DNA of 64,000 nucleotides from Aquabacterium fontiphilum (lineage in GTDB: Bacteria > Pseudomonadota > Gammaproteobacteria > Burkholderiales > Burkholderiaceae_C). The notes beneath the pieces were generated by a model. It saw only the letters and a program-made list of their open reading frames with translations, was not told the DNA's origin and searched no databases. Positions 32,300 to 44,087 of this stretch are shown piece after piece (the first letter of the stretch is position 1; each line of letters starts with the position of its first letter). The position numbers were made by a program, and so were the translations under genes. The DNA lies in the NCBI RefSeq assembly GCF_009909205.1, contig NZ_JAAAPN010000003.1, forward strand, positions 248,001 to 312,000. Direction: 5' to 3'.

Positions 32300-35233
32300 A
32301 TGACCTCGATAGACGCAGCCTTTGCCGGCGCGGCGCAAACCCCCGCCGAGGACATGGGCAAAGGCTGGGCGGTTCGCCCGTGGTCCTGGCCCAGGCGCAA
32401 CGACGCGCGGGCTCAGTGGGCAGCCTGGTCGCGGGAGGCCGCAGCCGCGCTGGCCGAGCGGGGGCTGCCGGCGCGCGAGGCGCTGGTGGTGGTGCCGGTA
32501 GGTGCGCTGGTTCCCGTGGCGCGTTCGGCCTGGGCGGCTGCTGTGGGAGGGTGGCTGCCCCGGATCGATACCGTGGCGGGCTTGATGGCCGACGTGGCCT
32601 GGGAGCATGTGCCACGCACCATACGTGGATGGCCCCAGGTCGCCATGGATCCGATGCTGGACACTCTCCAGGCCGGGCGGCTGCTGGCCCAGGTGGACTG
32701 GGCTCGAGAGTGGGCGCAGGCTGATCCGCGGGCGCACGAACACGCAGTCGAGCAAGCTGTGGGGCTGGTGCACACCTGGTTGCGGCGGTTGCAAGGTTGT
32801 GCACCCGACGCGCGAGGCGAACTCGCAGCCCGCTGGCGGCAGGCGTTTCCGGGTGGTGCCCAGGCGGGTGCCCCTGGCTGGCGCGAACAGCGCCTGACCG
32901 CATGGTCGCTGGACTGGGCGCTGGCCTGCGCTGAGCAGGGCTTTGCCAGCGACGCGCTGTTTGCATGGCGGCCGTCCGCCTGGCTGGTCGTGACGGCGGG
33001 CACCACTGTGGCGCCGGGCAGCGAGGGAGCCGTGACGCAGGCGCTGTTGCGCCACGCCCACGCTGGCGGCCACCCGGTCTGGTGGTGGGCGGCGGAACCC
33101 GCGGTCGCCGCACACGCACAGCTTGCGGATCCGGTCGGTGAGGGGGCGCTGCGCTTGAGCGCCTGTGCCGATGCGGAAGACGAGGCTCAGGCGTGCGCAG
33201 CGCATCTGTTGGCCCGGGTTGCCGAGGGCAGGGCACAGGCGGCTGCCGGACGCGTGCCCGATCCTGCGGCGCTGATCGCGTTGGATCGCAGCCTGATTCG
33301 CCGGGTGCGGGCCCTGCTGGACGAGCATGGGGTGGTGCAGGCCGATGAAACCGGCTGGAAGCTGTCGACCACGCGGGCTGCTGCTGCCGTGACGCGTCTG
33401 GTGGCTGCGGCCAATCCGAGGGCGAGCACGGACGAACTGCTGGACTGGCTCAAGTCGGGTTGGGTGGATCTTGCGCGGGTGGCGTCGGCAGACGGTGCCT
33501 GGAGCCGTGAGCGGGGCCGGCGTGCGGTTGGTTTGCTCGAGGCATGGTGCCGCCGTCACAGGCTCATGGGGGCGTGGCAACTGGTGGCCGTTGTGCCCGC
33601 GGAGGCCGGCGAGCTGCCCGACCGGGTCTTGCCTCGGCTGCCGGACGGCAGGCAAGCCATGCCGGAGGACGCGCAAACGCTCTGGCAATGGGCCCGCAGC
33701 GAACTGGTGGCGCTCCAGAAGTGTTGGCAGCGCGGCGCTGTGCCGTTGCAGCGCTGGTTGGCGGTGCTGCAGGAGGCGCTGGTAGGTACGGGTGCGTGGG
33801 GGGCGCTGCAGGCTGATCCTGCTGGCGACTGCCTGTGTCGCACGCTGCGTCTGAGTGAGGGCGCTGTCGATCCGGCCGAGGGCTGGGCCCAACTGGCGCG
33901 GCAGACCCGTCTGGACGGCGGCGCGTTCATGCGCTGGCTGGCTGCGGCGATGGAGCGTGTGGTCTATCGGCCCCCCGCACCGTCCACACCTGCAGAGGTG
34001 GTGGTGACCACGCTGGCGCGGGCGGTACTGCGACCGTTCTCGATGGTGGTGATGCCAGGTGCGGATGAGCGGCATCTGGGTGCCTTGCCCGTTGCCGACG
34101 GGTGGCTGAGTGCGCGCGATCTGGCGCGACTGGATCTTGCTGCGCCTGCGATCTTGCATGCGGCACAGTGGGAAGCCTTTTCGCTGGTGATGACCCAGGC
34201 CGACGTGGTCGCCCTGTATCGCCGTGCCGACGGCGCGGAAGGCCGCGAGCCCAGCGCGTGGCTCATGCGGTGGGCTCTTGTCTACCAGCAGCCTTGGCTG
34301 CCGGCGCGCGATGCTCGGGTGGCCACAGCCATCGCGCCCAGACCAACGCTGCGCCCCGCACCTCGGCTGAACGCTCAGTCGGCGGCCGGGGCGCAGCCGC
34401 CGTTGCCCGACAGGGTGTCGGCCACGACCTACGAGGCGCTGCGACAGTGCCCCTATCGCTTCTACGCGCGGGCCATTCTGGCTTTGCGCGAACACGATGA
34501 ACTGGAAGAAGGGCTGGATGCTTCGGACTACGGTAGTTGGCTACACGAAGTGCTGCGCAGTTACCACGCCGAGCGCGAAGCGCAACTGGCGTTGCGGACG
34601 CCCGACGAGGAGGTGGCAGCCTGGCTGTCTGCGGCAGAGCGTGTGGCGCGCGAGCACGGCATGGATCGGGACGGGCAGCGTCCGTACTTCCGGCCGTTTC
34701 TGGCCAGCCTGCCCAACCTTGCGAGAGCCTATGTGGCCTGGCTGATGACACACGAGGGCGGCGGGTGGCGCCTGCGACACAGCGAGTGGCCCGTGCAGTT
34801 GACGGTGCCCACCAGTGCCGATGAATCCGTGACCCTGGAGGGGCGTCTAGACCGGCTCGATGTGCGGCACGGTGCAGATGGCGCGGAACGGTTTGTGCTG
34901 GACTACAAGACAGGCAGCCTCAGCCGGCTCAAGCAGGCGGTGCAGCAGCCCCTGGAAGACACGCAGCTGGTGTTCTACGCTTTGCTCGGCGGGGCGGATG
35001 ACCCGGTGCAGGCAGCCTATCTCCATCTGGCGCCCGACACGGTGACGCCGGTCGCTCATCCTGATGTGCGCGAGCATGCTGATGTGTTGTTGAGTGGGTT
35101 GACAAATGACTGGCAGCGTCTGCGCGAGGGCGCCCCCATGCCAGCTTTGGGCGAGGGCGGCCTGTGCGAGCGCTGTGAGGCGCGCGGGCTGTGCCGCAAG
35201 GATCACTGGGCACCGGAGCCTTCGACACCATGA
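32300..35233 (+). CDS. AddB-like PD-(D/E)XK nuclease / inactivated helicase subunit
   Basis: The 977-residue protein is probably one subunit of an AddAB-type enzyme that resects double-strand breaks for recombination. No Walker A is visible in the helicase-like N-terminal two thirds. The C-terminal nuclease domain has [29 protein letters not shown] and the catalytic DYKTGS (Asp868, Lys870). Four cysteines (717, 956, 959, 965) match in order and spacing the iron-sulfur staple of AddB (one Cys, then CxxCxxxxxC). The stop overlaps the start of the AddA-like gene by ATGA. The start at 32300 is uncertain, as only a weak ribosome site is seen. Confidence 0.85.
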   Translation: MTSIDAAFAGAAQTPAEDMGKGWAVRPWSWPRRNDARAQWAAWSREAAAALAERGLPAREALVVVPVGALVPVARSAWAAAVGGWLPRIDTVAGLMADVAWEHVPRTIRGWPQVAMDPMLDTLQAGRLLAQVDWAREWAQADPRAHEHAVEQAVGLVHTWLRRLQGCAPDARGELAARWRQAFPGGAQAGAPGWREQRLTAWSLDWALACAEQGFASDALFAWRPSAWLVVTAGTTVAPGSEGAVTQALLRHAHAGGHPVWWWAAEPAVAAHAQLADPVGEGALRLSACADAEDEAQACAAHLLARVAEGRAQAAAGRVPDPAALIALDRSLIRRVRALLDEHGVVQADETGWKLSTTRAAAAVTRLVAAANPRASTDELLDWLKSGWVDLARVASADGAWSRERGRRAVGLLEAWCRRHRLMGAWQLVAVVPAEAGELPDRVLPRLPDGRQAMPEDAQTLWQWARSELVALQKCWQRGAVPLQRWLAVLQEALVGTGAWGALQADPAGDCLCRTLRLSEGAVDPAEGWAQLARQTRLDGGAFMRWLAAAMERVVYRPPAPSTPAEVVVTTLARAVLRPFSMVVMPGADERHLGALPVADGWLSARDLARLDLAAPAILHAAQWEAFSLVMTQADVVALYRRADGAEGREPSAWLMRWALVYQQPWLPARDARVATAIAPRPTLRPAPRLNAQSAAGAQPPLPDRVSATTYEALRQCPYRFYARAILALREHDELEEGLDASDYGSWLHEVLRSYHAEREAQLALRTPDEEVAAWLSAAERVAREHGMDRDGQRPYFRPFLASLPNLARAYVAWLMTHEGGGWRLRHSEWPVQLTVPTSADESVTLEGRLDRLDVRHGADGAERFVLDYKTGSLSRLKQAVQQPLEDTQLVFYALLGGADDPVQAAYLHLAPDTVTPVAHPDVREHADVLLSGLTNDWQRLREGAPMPALGEGGLCERCEARGLCRKDHWAPEPSTP

Positions 35234-38200
35234 GCCAGGCTGCATACATCGCCAACGGCCAGACTGTGCCGGCCGAGCGCTTTTATGAACTGGCCTGCGA
35301 TCCGGCCCGCAGTGTCGTGGTCGAGGCATGCGCTGGCGCAGGCAAGACCTGGATGCTGGTCTCACGTATCTTGCGTGCCTTGCTTGATGGCACCGCGCCC
35401 CAGCAGATCCTCGCCATCACGTTCACCCGCAAAGCGGCAGGCGAGATGCGCGAGCGGCTGTATGGCTGGCTGAACGCTTTTGTGGCGCTCGACGATGTGG
35501 CGCTGGGCAACGAGCTGCGCATCCGCGGCGTGGCGGCTGAGCGCGTGCCCGAACTCGCGGACCGGCTGAGAACGGTTCACCGCGCGTGGCTGACCGAGGG
35601 GCAGGGGGTCGACATTCACACCATCCATGGTTGGTTCTCGCGCCTCGTGAAAGCGGCGCCCTTGGATGTGCTGGCCGAGCTGGGACTGCCGCCAGAGTTG
35701 CAGCTGATCGAGGACATCGGCGACATATGGGACGAGCTGTGGGGGCGGTTTCTGCGGCGCGTGGACGCATGCGCCGAGCAGCCCGAGGTCGCAGCGTTTG
35801 CGTCATCGTTCGATGTGATGGTGCAGGAAGCCGGGAGCCACAATCTGGCCGCCTGGCTGCAGCGGGCCGTGGCGCAGCGCATGGAGCTGATCCTGGCGCA
35901 CCAGGCGGGGACGTTGCTGGACGGCGTGCCTGACGCGGCGACCTGGGACGACGCCTGGGCCGGCTGGGCGGTGCCTGAAGAGGCCGCTTGCGACCCCCGG
36001 CTGGTGGCCCGATTTCAGCAACTGGCCGCCGCCCTGGGTGCCATCGACAAGAAGAAGCCCCAGGCGGCTGCTGAGGCCATGACCGATGCGCTGTTGCTGG
36101 CCGATCCACGCGCGCGTGCCGAGGCGCTGTGCAAGGCGCTGCTGACGGCCAGCGGTGAACCCCGCAAGCAACTGGGCGACGTCGATGTGCTTCCAGACCT
36201 TGGCTGGGCGCAGGACTGGCTGATGCGTCTGCAGCAGGCCATGGACCAGCAGGATGCGCACGCCTGGCACACGCACATGGTGTTGCTGTGTCAGCTGATG
36301 TTCGAGGAGTATGGCCGTTTCAAGCGCGAACGTGGATTGGCCGACATGAACGATCTGGAGCTGGGCGCAGCGCGGCTGCTGGCCGATCCGGTCCTGTCCG
36401 GGTGGGTACAGGAGCGGCTGGATGCCAGGGTGCGCCATGTGCTGATGGATGAGTTCCAGGACACCAGCCCGCTGCAGTGGCAGGCCTTGCGGGCGTGGCT
36501 GGAGGGCTATGCTGGCGCCGGAGGTGGGCGCAGCGGGCAGGCGCCTGTGCGCGTCTTCCTCGTGGGCGATCCCAAGCAGAGCATCTACCGCTTCAGGCGC
36601 GCAGAGCCTCGCGTCTTCCAAGCGGCGCGGCAGTTCGTCGTCGAGGCTTTTGCAGGCGAGTTGCTCGCGTGTGATCACACCCGTCGCAATGCGCCCGAGG
36701 TGATCGAGCTGCTCAACGAGGCCATGTCTGCAGCCGCTCAGGCGGGCATGTTTCCTGACTTTCGCCCCCACACCACTGCATCAAGCGACATTGGCGCGGT
36801 GCACGTGATGGCAGACGTCTTGCGACCCGAGAAGCTGCAAGCCGATGCCAACAGCTGGCGCGATGCGCTCACCACGCCGCGTGAGCAGCCCCAGGCCACC
36901 GCAAAGGAAGCCGAGGCGTGGCAGGTGGCTCGCGCGGTGGCCTGGCTGGTGACACAGGAGGGCATTCCGGCAGAGGAGGTGTTTGTACTGGCGCGCCGCC
37001 GTGCGCCGTTGATGATGGTGGCAGCCGCGCTGGACGAGCTCGGTGTGCCGCATCTCGCCCCGGACGACACCCTGCTTGTGGACACCCCCGAGGTGCGAGA
37101 CCTGGTGGCACTGCTGGACGTGCTTGTCTCTCCGCAACACGACCTGTCACTGGCGCAGGTATTGCGCAGCCCCCTCTTTGGCGCGCAGGACGAAGACCTG
37201 ATGCGCCTGTCTGCGGCTTGCCGTCTCATCGGAACGGGCACGACGTGGTGGGAGGCGCTGATGTCCCTGGCCGCCAGTGCCCCGGTGGAAGAGTTGGCCG
37301 AAGACGATGTGCTGCGGCAGGCCGGCGCGCAGCTCGCCCGTTGGGCTGCGCTGGCCGAGGTGCTTCCGCCACACGACCTGCTGTCGCGCATCGTGCACGA
37401 CAGCGCCTTGAGGCAGCGCGTGCTGGCTGCGGTGCCGCCAAGCCAGCGTCAGCAGGCGGTTTTTCACATCGACGCATTGCTGACTCAGGCGCTGGCGATG
37501 GACGCTGGCCGTGATGCCACGCCCTATCGCTGGGTCAGGGCGCTCAAGCGCTTGCCCGTCAAGCTGCCGCCGCGCACGCAGCACGGCGCTGTCCAGCTGT
37601 TGACCATCCATGGTGCCAAAGGGCTGGAGGCACGGGTGGTGTTCCTGATCGATACCGACCCGGCCCCAACGCGCGCCGACAGCTACAGCCTGCTGATCGA
37701 CTGGCCTCCGGAGCAGGGGAGGCCGGCGAAGGTGGCGTTCGTTCGCTCCGAGCGCAAGCCGCCGCCGAGTCTCACAGCCCTTTTTGCGGCAGAGGCGCTG
37801 GCTGCGCAGCGCGAAGAGATGAATGCGCTGTATGTGGCGATCACCCGGGCCAAGGAGCGGCTGGTGATCAGCCGATCTCCGGGGCGTCTGACGCGCGACG
37901 ATTCCTGGTGGCGGCGGCTCACGGCGTGCGGGCCGCTGCAGGAAGCCGTGCCCTGGCAGCCCGAAGCGCTGCTTGCGGCCGACTGCGCGCCGGACCGTGC
38001 GGCCGAGGCGCAGCCTGTCACGGTGCGGTGCCTGCCTGCTTTGCGATGGCCCGCGGCATCGGCCAAGCTCTCCGGCGAGGGAGAGACGCAGGCCCAGCCA
38101 GATGCGCGTTCGGATGTGCAGCGTTTGGGCGAGACCGTCCACCGGGCGCTGGAGTGGCTGACGCGGCTGCCCGCCGCGCGGCGCACCCCGGAACGGGTGG

Positions 38201-38589
38201 TTCGTGCCGTCACCCACGCCGTGGCCGAGGTGGGGCTGGCGGCCTCCTGGGTCGCGCAGGCTGAGCAGCAGGTCCGCACCATTCTGACGAGCGGGCAAGC
38301 GGGCCCCTTGCTCACGCCGGAGAGGGTGCTGTGGGCCGGTAACGAGGTGCCGCTTCAGCATGAGGGGCAGCTGTTGCGCATCGACCGTCTTGTGGCGGTG
38401 CCGCACGGGGAGGGCCGGTTGTGGTGGGTGATCGACTACAAGCTGGGTCACCGGCCGGAAGGTGATGCGCAGTACCTGCGTCAGATGCAGCGTTATGTGG
38501 CCGCGGTGCGCGCGCTGCAGCCGGGTGAGCCGGTGGCCGCCGCCTTTGTCACCGGACAGGGAGAGTGGGTGCCAGTGGCACAGCCGTGA
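35230..38589 (+). CDS. AddA-like UvrD-family helicase-nuclease
   Basis: The 1119-residue superfamily 1A helicase has a C-terminal PD-(D/E)XK nuclease. Walker A is EACAGAGKTWML (Lys39), motif Ia ITFTRKAAGEM, motif II VLMDEFQDTSPLQW (Asp407, Glu408), motif III VGDPKQSIYRFR, motif V TIHGAKGLEARVVF and motif VI ALYVAITRAKERL. The nuclease has GETVHRALEWL and DYKLGH (Asp1069, Lys1071). With the overlapping AddB-like partner it should form a helicase with two nuclease sites, replacing RecBCD. The short form lacks any RecC-like partner nearby. Confidence 0.92.
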   Translation: MSQAAYIANGQTVPAERFYELACDPARSVVVEACAGAGKTWMLVSRILRALLDGTAPQQILAITFTRKAAGEMRERLYGWLNAFVALDDVALGNELRIRGVAAERVPELADRLRTVHRAWLTEGQGVDIHTIHGWFSRLVKAAPLDVLAELGLPPELQLIEDIGDIWDELWGRFLRRVDACAEQPEVAAFASSFDVMVQEAGSHNLAAWLQRAVAQRMELILAHQAGTLLDGVPDAATWDDAWAGWAVPEEAACDPRLVARFQQLAAALGAIDKKKPQAAAEAMTDALLLADPRARAEALCKALLTASGEPRKQLGDVDVLPDLGWAQDWLMRLQQAMDQQDAHAWHTHMVLLCQLMFEEYGRFKRERGLADMNDLELGAARLLADPVLSGWVQERLDARVRHVLMDEFQDTSPLQWQALRAWLEGYAGAGGGRSGQAPVRVFLVGDPKQSIYRFRRAEPRVFQAARQFVVEAFAGELLACDHTRRNAPEVIELLNEAMSAAAQAGMFPDFRPHTTASSDIGAVHVMADVLRPEKLQADANSWRDALTTPREQPQATAKEAEAWQVARAVAWLVTQEGIPAEEVFVLARRRAPLMMVAAALDELGVPHLAPDDTLLVDTPEVRDLVALLDVLVSPQHDLSLAQVLRSPLFGAQDEDLMRLSAACRLIGTGTTWWEALMSLAASAPVEELAEDDVLRQAGAQLARWAALAEVLPPHDLLSRIVHDSALRQRVLAAVPPSQRQQAVFHIDALLTQALAMDAGRDATPYRWVRALKRLPVKLPPRTQHGAVQLLTIHGAKGLEARVVFLIDTDPAPTRADSYSLLIDWPPEQGRPAKVAFVRSERKPPPSLTALFAAEALAAQREEMNALYVAITRAKERLVISRSPGRLTRDDSWWRRLTACGPLQEAVPWQPEALLAADCAPDRAAEAQPVTVRCLPALRWPAASAKLSGEGETQAQPDARSDVQRLGETVHRALEWLTRLPAARRTPERVVRAVTHAVAEVGLAASWVAQAEQQVRTILTSGQAGPLLTPERVLWAGNEVPLQHEGQLLRIDRLVAVPHGEGRLWWVIDYKLGHRPEGDAQYLRQMQRYVAAVRALQPGEPVAAAFVTGQGEWVPVAQP

Positions 38590-38713
38590 AATAAGGCCCG
38601 GAAAACCCATGTTTGAAGGCCATTGGCTGCGGCTTGCATGGTGTGCAATGACACAGTAACAAAGGGTTGCCAGTCGGGCAGCCCCTTGCGTTTGACACGA
38701 GGATCGTCTCCCC

Positions 38714-40555
38714 TTGCCGCACGCCATGGCTGCCTCCCCGCCGACCACCGCGCAGAACACCCGCATGATCGGGCGCTTCGAGCTGCGCCAGATGCTGGGC
38801 CGTAGCCACGCGTCCAGCGCCTGGCTTGCATTCGATCCGCGCGCGCAGCAGGAGATGTTGCTGTGCGTGCCGCGCGCCCTGCCCAGCACCAACGCCGAGC
38901 GCGACGCATGGACGCAGGATGTGCTGTCGGCCACTCGCCTGAAGCATCCGCGCCTGGCCGAGGTGGCCGAAATCGGCGTCCATGAGGGCTGGCCCTTCGT
39001 GGCTTGCGCCCGTCAGGGTGTGACGCTGGCTGAACGCGTCTCGTCCGGCACACCCCTGACGCCCATGGAAGTGGCCGCTTTGGTTGTGGACGTGCTGGAA
39101 GGGCTGGCCTACGCGCACGACGCCGGTGTAGCGCACCGCGACATCGGCCTGCACACCGTGGTGGTCGATCAGGCTGGTCACGCCCAGGTTGCTGCCTTCG
39201 GGGTGGGGCTGGAACAGCTGGCGCCCAACCAGGTGTCCAGACCCGCCCGCAACCGCCAGGAAGCCCGCGAAGCTGCCGAACGCGACGTGCTGACTGTGGG
39301 CCTGCTGATGTACCGCCTGCTGGCCAACCACCCGGCGTTGGACGAAGCGGACTTTGGTCGTGCTGCTCGCCGCGTGGGCCCGGAGATCGTGCGCTTGCCG
39401 TGGACCACGCCGCATCCCGTGCCTGACACGCTGCGCGCCATCGTGAACCGCGCTACCGACCGACAGCATCGGCAGCGTTATCTGAACGCCCGCACGTTGC
39501 TCAGCGCGCTGCAGGGCTGGATCAAGACCAACTCGCAGGAAGCAGGCGGGCCGCTGCTGCTGTTGCTGGATAGACTGGACGCGGTCGGCGTGTTGCCGGC
39601 CCGCCAGGGGGCCGAGCGCGCGATGATCGCCTCGCTTTCCCAGGAAACGCTGCGCGTGGACGACTTCGTGGATGTCGTGGTGCGCAACCCGGCGCTGGTC
39701 TGGGAGATGCTCCGTTCGGTGAACGTGGCGGCCTTCCGCACACGCAGCGCGGATGAGGGCACGACCACGCTGTCGCGCGCGGTGATGTTGCTGGGGCAGG
39801 ATGGCATTCGCCGCGTGGCGGCGGGCGTTCGGGCCTGGCCCGGTGTGCTGACCGCCCAGTTCTCCAGGTCAGAAGAGGGGGGGCTGGCAGCGATCGACGC
39901 GCTTGAGCGCGAGCTTCGGCTGTGCTGTCTCGCCGGGCACGTCGCCCGTCTGATGGCGCCGTTCTCGATCCACGACGAAGAAGCGGCGGCAGCGGCAATG
40001 TCTCAGCGCCTCGGCTGGCTGCTGGTGCTGTATCACTTCCCTGAGGAGTCGGCGCAGATCAGCCGGCTCATGCAGCCTGCCCCGCCGTCGGAAACGGGGG
40101 GAGCGTCCAACCCGGGCATGAGTCTGGACGCGGCGGCCAGCGCCGTCCTTGGCGTGAACCTGGATGACCTGTCTGCTGCGGTGATGCGCCACTGGGGATT
40201 TCATGAGCGGCTGATCCAGGCGGCACGCCCGCTCAGCCGTAGCAGTCCGGTGCGCAATCCGACCACGCCTGAAGAGACCCTGAGGGTGGTGGCCAGCCTG
40301 GGCAATGAGTTGGCGCTGACGACCACGTTGCAACACGATCGTCAGCCCTCGGCCGTGCACCAGACCTATCTGAGGTATGTACGTCCGTTGCAGCTGACGC
40401 CGAAAGAATGCACCCTGACGCTTGATCATGCCATTCGGTTGCTCGATGGCCGGCCGACCGATCCGGCCGTGACCGCGCAACGCGCCGCCGCCCGGGCCGC
40501 AGCGGCCGCCGCAGCAGCGGCTCAGCAGGATACGTCGAGCTCGGTCAGCGGCTGA
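38714..40555 (+). CDS. pseudokinase-HDOD fusion protein
   Basis: The 613-residue protein joins a Ser/Thr-kinase-like domain (about 18-280) to an HDOD domain (about 300-490) and an Ala-rich tail. The kinase fold is recognisable ([30 protein letters not shown]), but key residues are gone. The glycine loop is degenerate, the ATP Lys strand reads LLCVPRAL, HRDLKPxN is HRDIGLHT and DFG is AFG. It is thus a predicted pseudokinase. HDOD domains lack HD-phosphohydrolase residues and act in signalling. A TTG at 38714, ten bases after GAGGA, is used; ATG at 38726 is the alternative. The stop overlaps convergent pyrD by 11 bases. Confidence 0.75.
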   Translation: MPHAMAASPPTTAQNTRMIGRFELRQMLGRSHASSAWLAFDPRAQQEMLLCVPRALPSTNAERDAWTQDVLSATRLKHPRLAEVAEIGVHEGWPFVACARQGVTLAERVSSGTPLTPMEVAALVVDVLEGLAYAHDAGVAHRDIGLHTVVVDQAGHAQVAAFGVGLEQLAPNQVSRPARNRQEAREAAERDVLTVGLLMYRLLANHPALDEADFGRAARRVGPEIVRLPWTTPHPVPDTLRAIVNRATDRQHRQRYLNARTLLSALQGWIKTNSQEAGGPLLLLLDRLDAVGVLPARQGAERAMIASLSQETLRVDDFVDVVVRNPALVWEMLRSVNVAAFRTRSADEGTTTLSRAVMLLGQDGIRRVAAGVRAWPGVLTAQFSRSEEGGLAAIDALERELRLCCLAGHVARLMAPFSIHDEEAAAAAMSQRLGWLLVLYHFPEESAQISRLMQPAPPSETGGASNPGMSLDAAASAVLGVNLDDLSAAVMRHWGFHERLIQAARPLSRSSPVRNPTTPEETLRVVASLGNELALTTTLQHDRQPSAVHQTYLRYVRPLQLTPKECTLTLDHAIRLLDGRPTDPAVTAQRAAARAAAAAAAAAQQDTSSSVSG

Positions 40556-41579
40556 GCGCCTGCGCGCACTCGCGCACCAGATCGGGCCCCTTGTAGATGA
40601 GGCCGGTGTAGATCTGAACCAGATCGGCGCCCGCATCGCGCTTGGCGCGTGCATCGGCCCCGCTCATCACGCCGCCCACGCCGATGATGGGGTAGCGCGG
40701 GCCCAGCGCCGCGCGCAGCAGGCGGATCACCTGGTTGCTGGCCTCAAACACCGGCGCGCCGCTCAGGCCACCCGTTTCCTCGGCGTGCGGCAGCCCCTGG
40801 ACCGCCTCACGCGAGATCGTGGTGTTGGTGGCGATCACGCCGTCGATGCCGTTCTTCTCAAGCGTGGCGGCAATGACTCCGACCTGGGCCTCGTCGAGAT
40901 CGGGCGCGATCTTCACGAACATGGGCACGGTTCGGCCGTGGCGGCCGATCAACTGCTGGCGTCGCTCCTGCAGCTGGCCGAGCAAGGCGTCCAGTGCCTC
41001 ATCGCTTTGCAGCGCACGCAGGTTCTTGGTGTTGGGCGAGGAGATGTTGACCGTGATGTAGTCGGCGTGCGGGTACACGCCTTCCAGGCAGATCAGGTAG
41101 TCGTCCACCGCCTGCTCGATGGGCGTGGCGGCGTTCTTGCCGATGTTCAGCCCCAGGATGCCGCCGTTGGCCCGAAACCGCGCTTGCTTGACGTTGGTCA
41201 GAAAGCTGTCCAGCCCTTCGTTGTTGAAGCCCAGGCGGTTGATCAAGGCGTTGGCCTGTGGCAGTCGGAACATGCGAGGCTTGGGGTTGCCGGGTTGGCC
41301 CTTGGGGGTCACGGTGCCCACCTCCACGAACCCGAAGCCCATGGCACCCAGACCATCGATCACGCGGCCGTTCTTGTCCAGGCCAGCGGCCATGCCGATG
41401 CGGTTGGGAAAGCGCAGCCCTGCGACCTCGACCGGGTCATCCACCCGTCGCGCGCCCCACAAGCAGGCCAGCGGCGTGTTCTGGAACTGGGCAAGCGCAC
41501 CGATGGTGAGGTCGTGGGCCGTCTCGGGGTCCATGCTGAACAGGACGGACTTGGGCAGGGCGTAGGGAACGAGGGCCAT
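40545..41579 (-). CDS. pyrD: dihydroorotate dehydrogenase (quinone), class 2
   Basis: This 344-residue FMN enzyme of pyrimidine synthesis passes electrons to the quinone pool at the inner membrane. The N-terminal helices typical of class 2 are present ([18 protein letters not shown]). AAGLDKNG and NRLGFNNEG line the FMN pocket, NISSPNT carries the catalytic Ser, and GVGGVMSG and [10 protein letters not shown] bind phosphate. The start at 41579 is the family start. It is unlinked to carAB, which lies 27 kb away. Confidence 0.96.
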   Translation of the reverse strand: MALVPYALPKSVLFSMDPETAHDLTIGALAQFQNTPLACLWGARRVDDPVEVAGLRFPNRIGMAAGLDKNGRVIDGLGAMGFGFVEVGTVTPKGQPGNPKPRMFRLPQANALINRLGFNNEGLDSFLTNVKQARFRANGGILGLNIGKNAATPIEQAVDDYLICLEGVYPHADYITVNISSPNTKNLRALQSDEALDALLGQLQERRQQLIGRHGRTVPMFVKIAPDLDEAQVGVIAATLEKNGIDGVIATNTTISREAVQGLPHAEETGGLSGAPVFEASNQVIRLLRAALGPRYPIIGVGGVMSGADARAKRDAGADLVQIYTGLIYKGPDLVRECAQALSR

Positions 41580-41715
41580 CTTCCAGGGTGAAGGCAGTAC
41601 AAATCGAACCCAGTATTGTCCCTCATCGGCGGCGACGCAGACTGAGGCGGGAAGCGGCGACCCGTGTGGCAAACTGCGCCCCCACTTTGTTTGCGACTGA
41701 AGACGGGGTTCTCGC

Positions 41716-44064
41716 TTGGACAAGATCCTGATGCAAATTGCGGCCGAGCTGAAAGTTCGGCCTGCGCAAGTCAACGCAGCGGTTGAGCTGCTGGATGGGG
41801 GCGCCACGGTGCCTTTCATTGCCCGTTACCGCAAAGAGGCCACCGATGGCCTGGACGACGCGCAACTGCGTGAGCTGGAGGTGCGTCTGGGCTATCTGCG
41901 CGAGCTGGAAGATCGCCGCGCGGCCGTGCTGAAAAGCATCGACGAGCAGGGCAAGCTGACGCCCGACCTGCGCGCGGCCATCGAGGCCGCCCCGACCAAG
42001 CAGGAACTGGAAGACCTCTACCTGCCGTACAAGCCCAAGCGCCGCACCAAGGGCATGATCGCCCGTGAGGCGGGTCTGGAGCCCTTGGCCGACAAGCTCT
42101 TCGCCGATCCGTCACTGGATCCTCAGGCGGAAGCCGCCGCCTTCATCAACGCAGAGGGTGGCTTTGCCGATGCCTTGGCCGTGCTGGATGGCGTGCGCGA
42201 CATCCTGTCGGAGCGCTGGGCCGAAGATGCGGCCCTCGTGGGCAAGATGCGCGACTGGCTGTGGGACGAAGGCCTGTTCAAGTCCAAGCTGATGGACGGC
42301 AAGGACGAGCACAACCCGGACGTGGCCAAGTTTCGCGATTACTTCGACTACGACGAGCCGATCCGCACCGTGCCGTCACACCGGGCTCTGGCGGTGTTTC
42401 GAGGACGGGCGCAGGAAATCCTGGACGCCAAGCTGGTGCTGGATGAAGAGGTGGTGCCGGGGCAGCCCACGCTGGCCGAAGGCCGCATCGCGCACCACCT
42501 GAGCTGGCGCCACGCCAAACGGCCAGCAGACGAGCTGATTCGCAAGACGATCGCATGGACCTGGAAGGTCAAGCTGTCGCTGAGCCTGGAGCGCGACCTG
42601 TTTGCCCGCCTGCGCGAGCAGGCCGAAGCCACGGCCATCAAGGTTTTTGCCGAGAACCTGCGCGATCTGCTGCTGGCTGCACCTGCTGGGAAGCGCGTGG
42701 TGATGGGGCTGGACCCGGGCATCCGCACCGGTGTGAAGGTGGCCGTGGTGAGCGACACCGGCAAGGTGCTGGACACCCACACCGTCTACCCGCACGAGCC
42801 CAAGCGCGATTGGGAAGGCAGCATCCACACCCTGGGCCGTCTGTGCGCCCAGCATGGCGTGAACCTGATTGCCATCGGCAACGGCACGGCCAGCCGCGAA
42901 ACCGACAAGCTCGCGGGCGACCTGATCAAGCGCATCCAGCAGATGGCCCCGGGCACGCCCATCGAAAAGGTGGTGGTGAGCGAGGCCGGCGCGTCGGTGT
43001 ATTCCGCCTCTGAGTTTGCCAGCAAGGAGCTGCCGGAGCTGGACGTGAGCCTGCGGGGCGCCGTGTCGATTGCCCGCCGGCTGCAAGACCCGCTGGCCGA
43101 GCTGGTGAAGATCGATCCCAAGAGCATTGGCGTGGGGCAGTACCAGCACGATGTCAATCAGAGCGAATTGGCCCGCACGCTGGATGCCGTGGTGGAAGAC
43201 TGCGTGAACTCGGTGGGCGTGGACCTCAACACGGCCTCCGCGCCGCTGCTGGCGCGGGTGTCGGGCCTGAGCGCGGCCGTGGCCAACAGCATCGTGCGCT
43301 GGCGCGACGCCAACGGCGCCTTCCGCAACCGCAAGCAGCTGATGGACGTGGCCGGGTTGGGTGCCAAGACCTTCGAGCAGGCGGCGGGCTTTTTGCGCAT
43401 CCGTGATGGCGACAACCCGCTGGATTTGAGCGGCGTGCACCCCGAGACCTACCCCGTGGTCGAGAAGATGATTGCCGCCACCGGCAAGCCCGTCAACGAG
43501 CTGATCGGCCGCAGCGATGTCCTGCGCACGCTCAAGCCCGAGGCCTTTGCAGATGAGCGCTTTGGTGCCATCACCGTCAAGGACATCATCGCCGAGTTGG
43601 AGAAGCCGGGCCGCGACCCCCGCCCGGACTTCAAGGTGGCCCGCTTCAATGATGGGGTGGAAGACATCAAGGACCTGAAGGAAGGCATGGTGCTGGAGGG
43701 CACCGTGAGCAACGTCGCCCAGTTTGGTGCCTTTGTGGACCTGGGCGTGCACCAGGACGGCCTGGTCCACGTGAGCCAGCTGGCCAACAAGTTCGTGAGC
43801 GACGCCCGTGAGGTGGTCAAGACCGGCGACATCGTCAAGGTGAAGGTGCTGGAAGTGGACTTGGCCCGTAAACGCATCTCGCTGACCATGAAGATGGACG
43901 CGCCCACGGGTGCCAAGGCCGCCGGGGCGGGGCGCGACAACAGCTTCCGGCCAGCGGCCCGCAGTGAACGGCCTAGCACGGGCGGGCGCGGCGGTGCGGC
44001 TCAGCCAGCGCAGGGGCAGTCGGCCATGGCGGCGGCGTTTGCCAAGCTACATGGCAAGCGATGA
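41716..44064 (+). CDS. tex: Tex-family RNA-binding transcription accessory protein
   Basis: This 782-residue Tex homologue binds nucleic acid through a C-terminal S1 domain (about 655-725, [20 protein letters not shown]) and affects transcription of toxin and virulence genes in relatives. The N-terminal Tex domain begins [14 protein letters not shown] YqgF-like RNase H fold is seen in [18 protein letters not shown]. Helix-hairpin-helix segments (about 495-560) include [20 protein letters not shown]. The start appears to be TTG at 41716, giving the usual MDKIL N-terminus; the first ATG is five codons in. The tail is Arg/Gly-rich. Confidence 0.95.
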   Translation: MDKILMQIAAELKVRPAQVNAAVELLDGGATVPFIARYRKEATDGLDDAQLRELEVRLGYLRELEDRRAAVLKSIDEQGKLTPDLRAAIEAAPTKQELEDLYLPYKPKRRTKGMIAREAGLEPLADKLFADPSLDPQAEAAAFINAEGGFADALAVLDGVRDILSERWAEDAALVGKMRDWLWDEGLFKSKLMDGKDEHNPDVAKFRDYFDYDEPIRTVPSHRALAVFRGRAQEILDAKLVLDEEVVPGQPTLAEGRIAHHLSWRHAKRPADELIRKTIAWTWKVKLSLSLERDLFARLREQAEATAIKVFAENLRDLLLAAPAGKRVVMGLDPGIRTGVKVAVVSDTGKVLDTHTVYPHEPKRDWEGSIHTLGRLCAQHGVNLIAIGNGTASRETDKLAGDLIKRIQQMAPGTPIEKVVVSEAGASVYSASEFASKELPELDVSLRGAVSIARRLQDPLAELVKIDPKSIGVGQYQHDVNQSELARTLDAVVEDCVNSVGVDLNTASAPLLARVSGLSAAVANSIVRWRDANGAFRNRKQLMDVAGLGAKTFEQAAGFLRIRDGDNPLDLSGVHPETYPVVEKMIAATGKPVNELIGRSDVLRTLKPEAFADERFGAITVKDIIAELEKPGRDPRPDFKVARFNDGVEDIKDLKEGMVLEGTVSNVAQFGAFVDLGVHQDGLVHVSQLANKFVSDAREVVKTGDIVKVKVLEVDLARKRISLTMKMDAPTGAKAAGAGRDNSFRPAARSERPSTGGRGGAAQPAQGQSAMAAAFAKLHGKR

Positions 44065-44087
44065 GCGGGCGCTAAGCCACCCAGTGG

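Noticed and set aside
31848-33236. A 462-codon version of thioredoxin
   Set aside because: The extension is antisense to the AddB-like gene; a strong ribosome site marks the normal 109-residue TrxA start at 32177.
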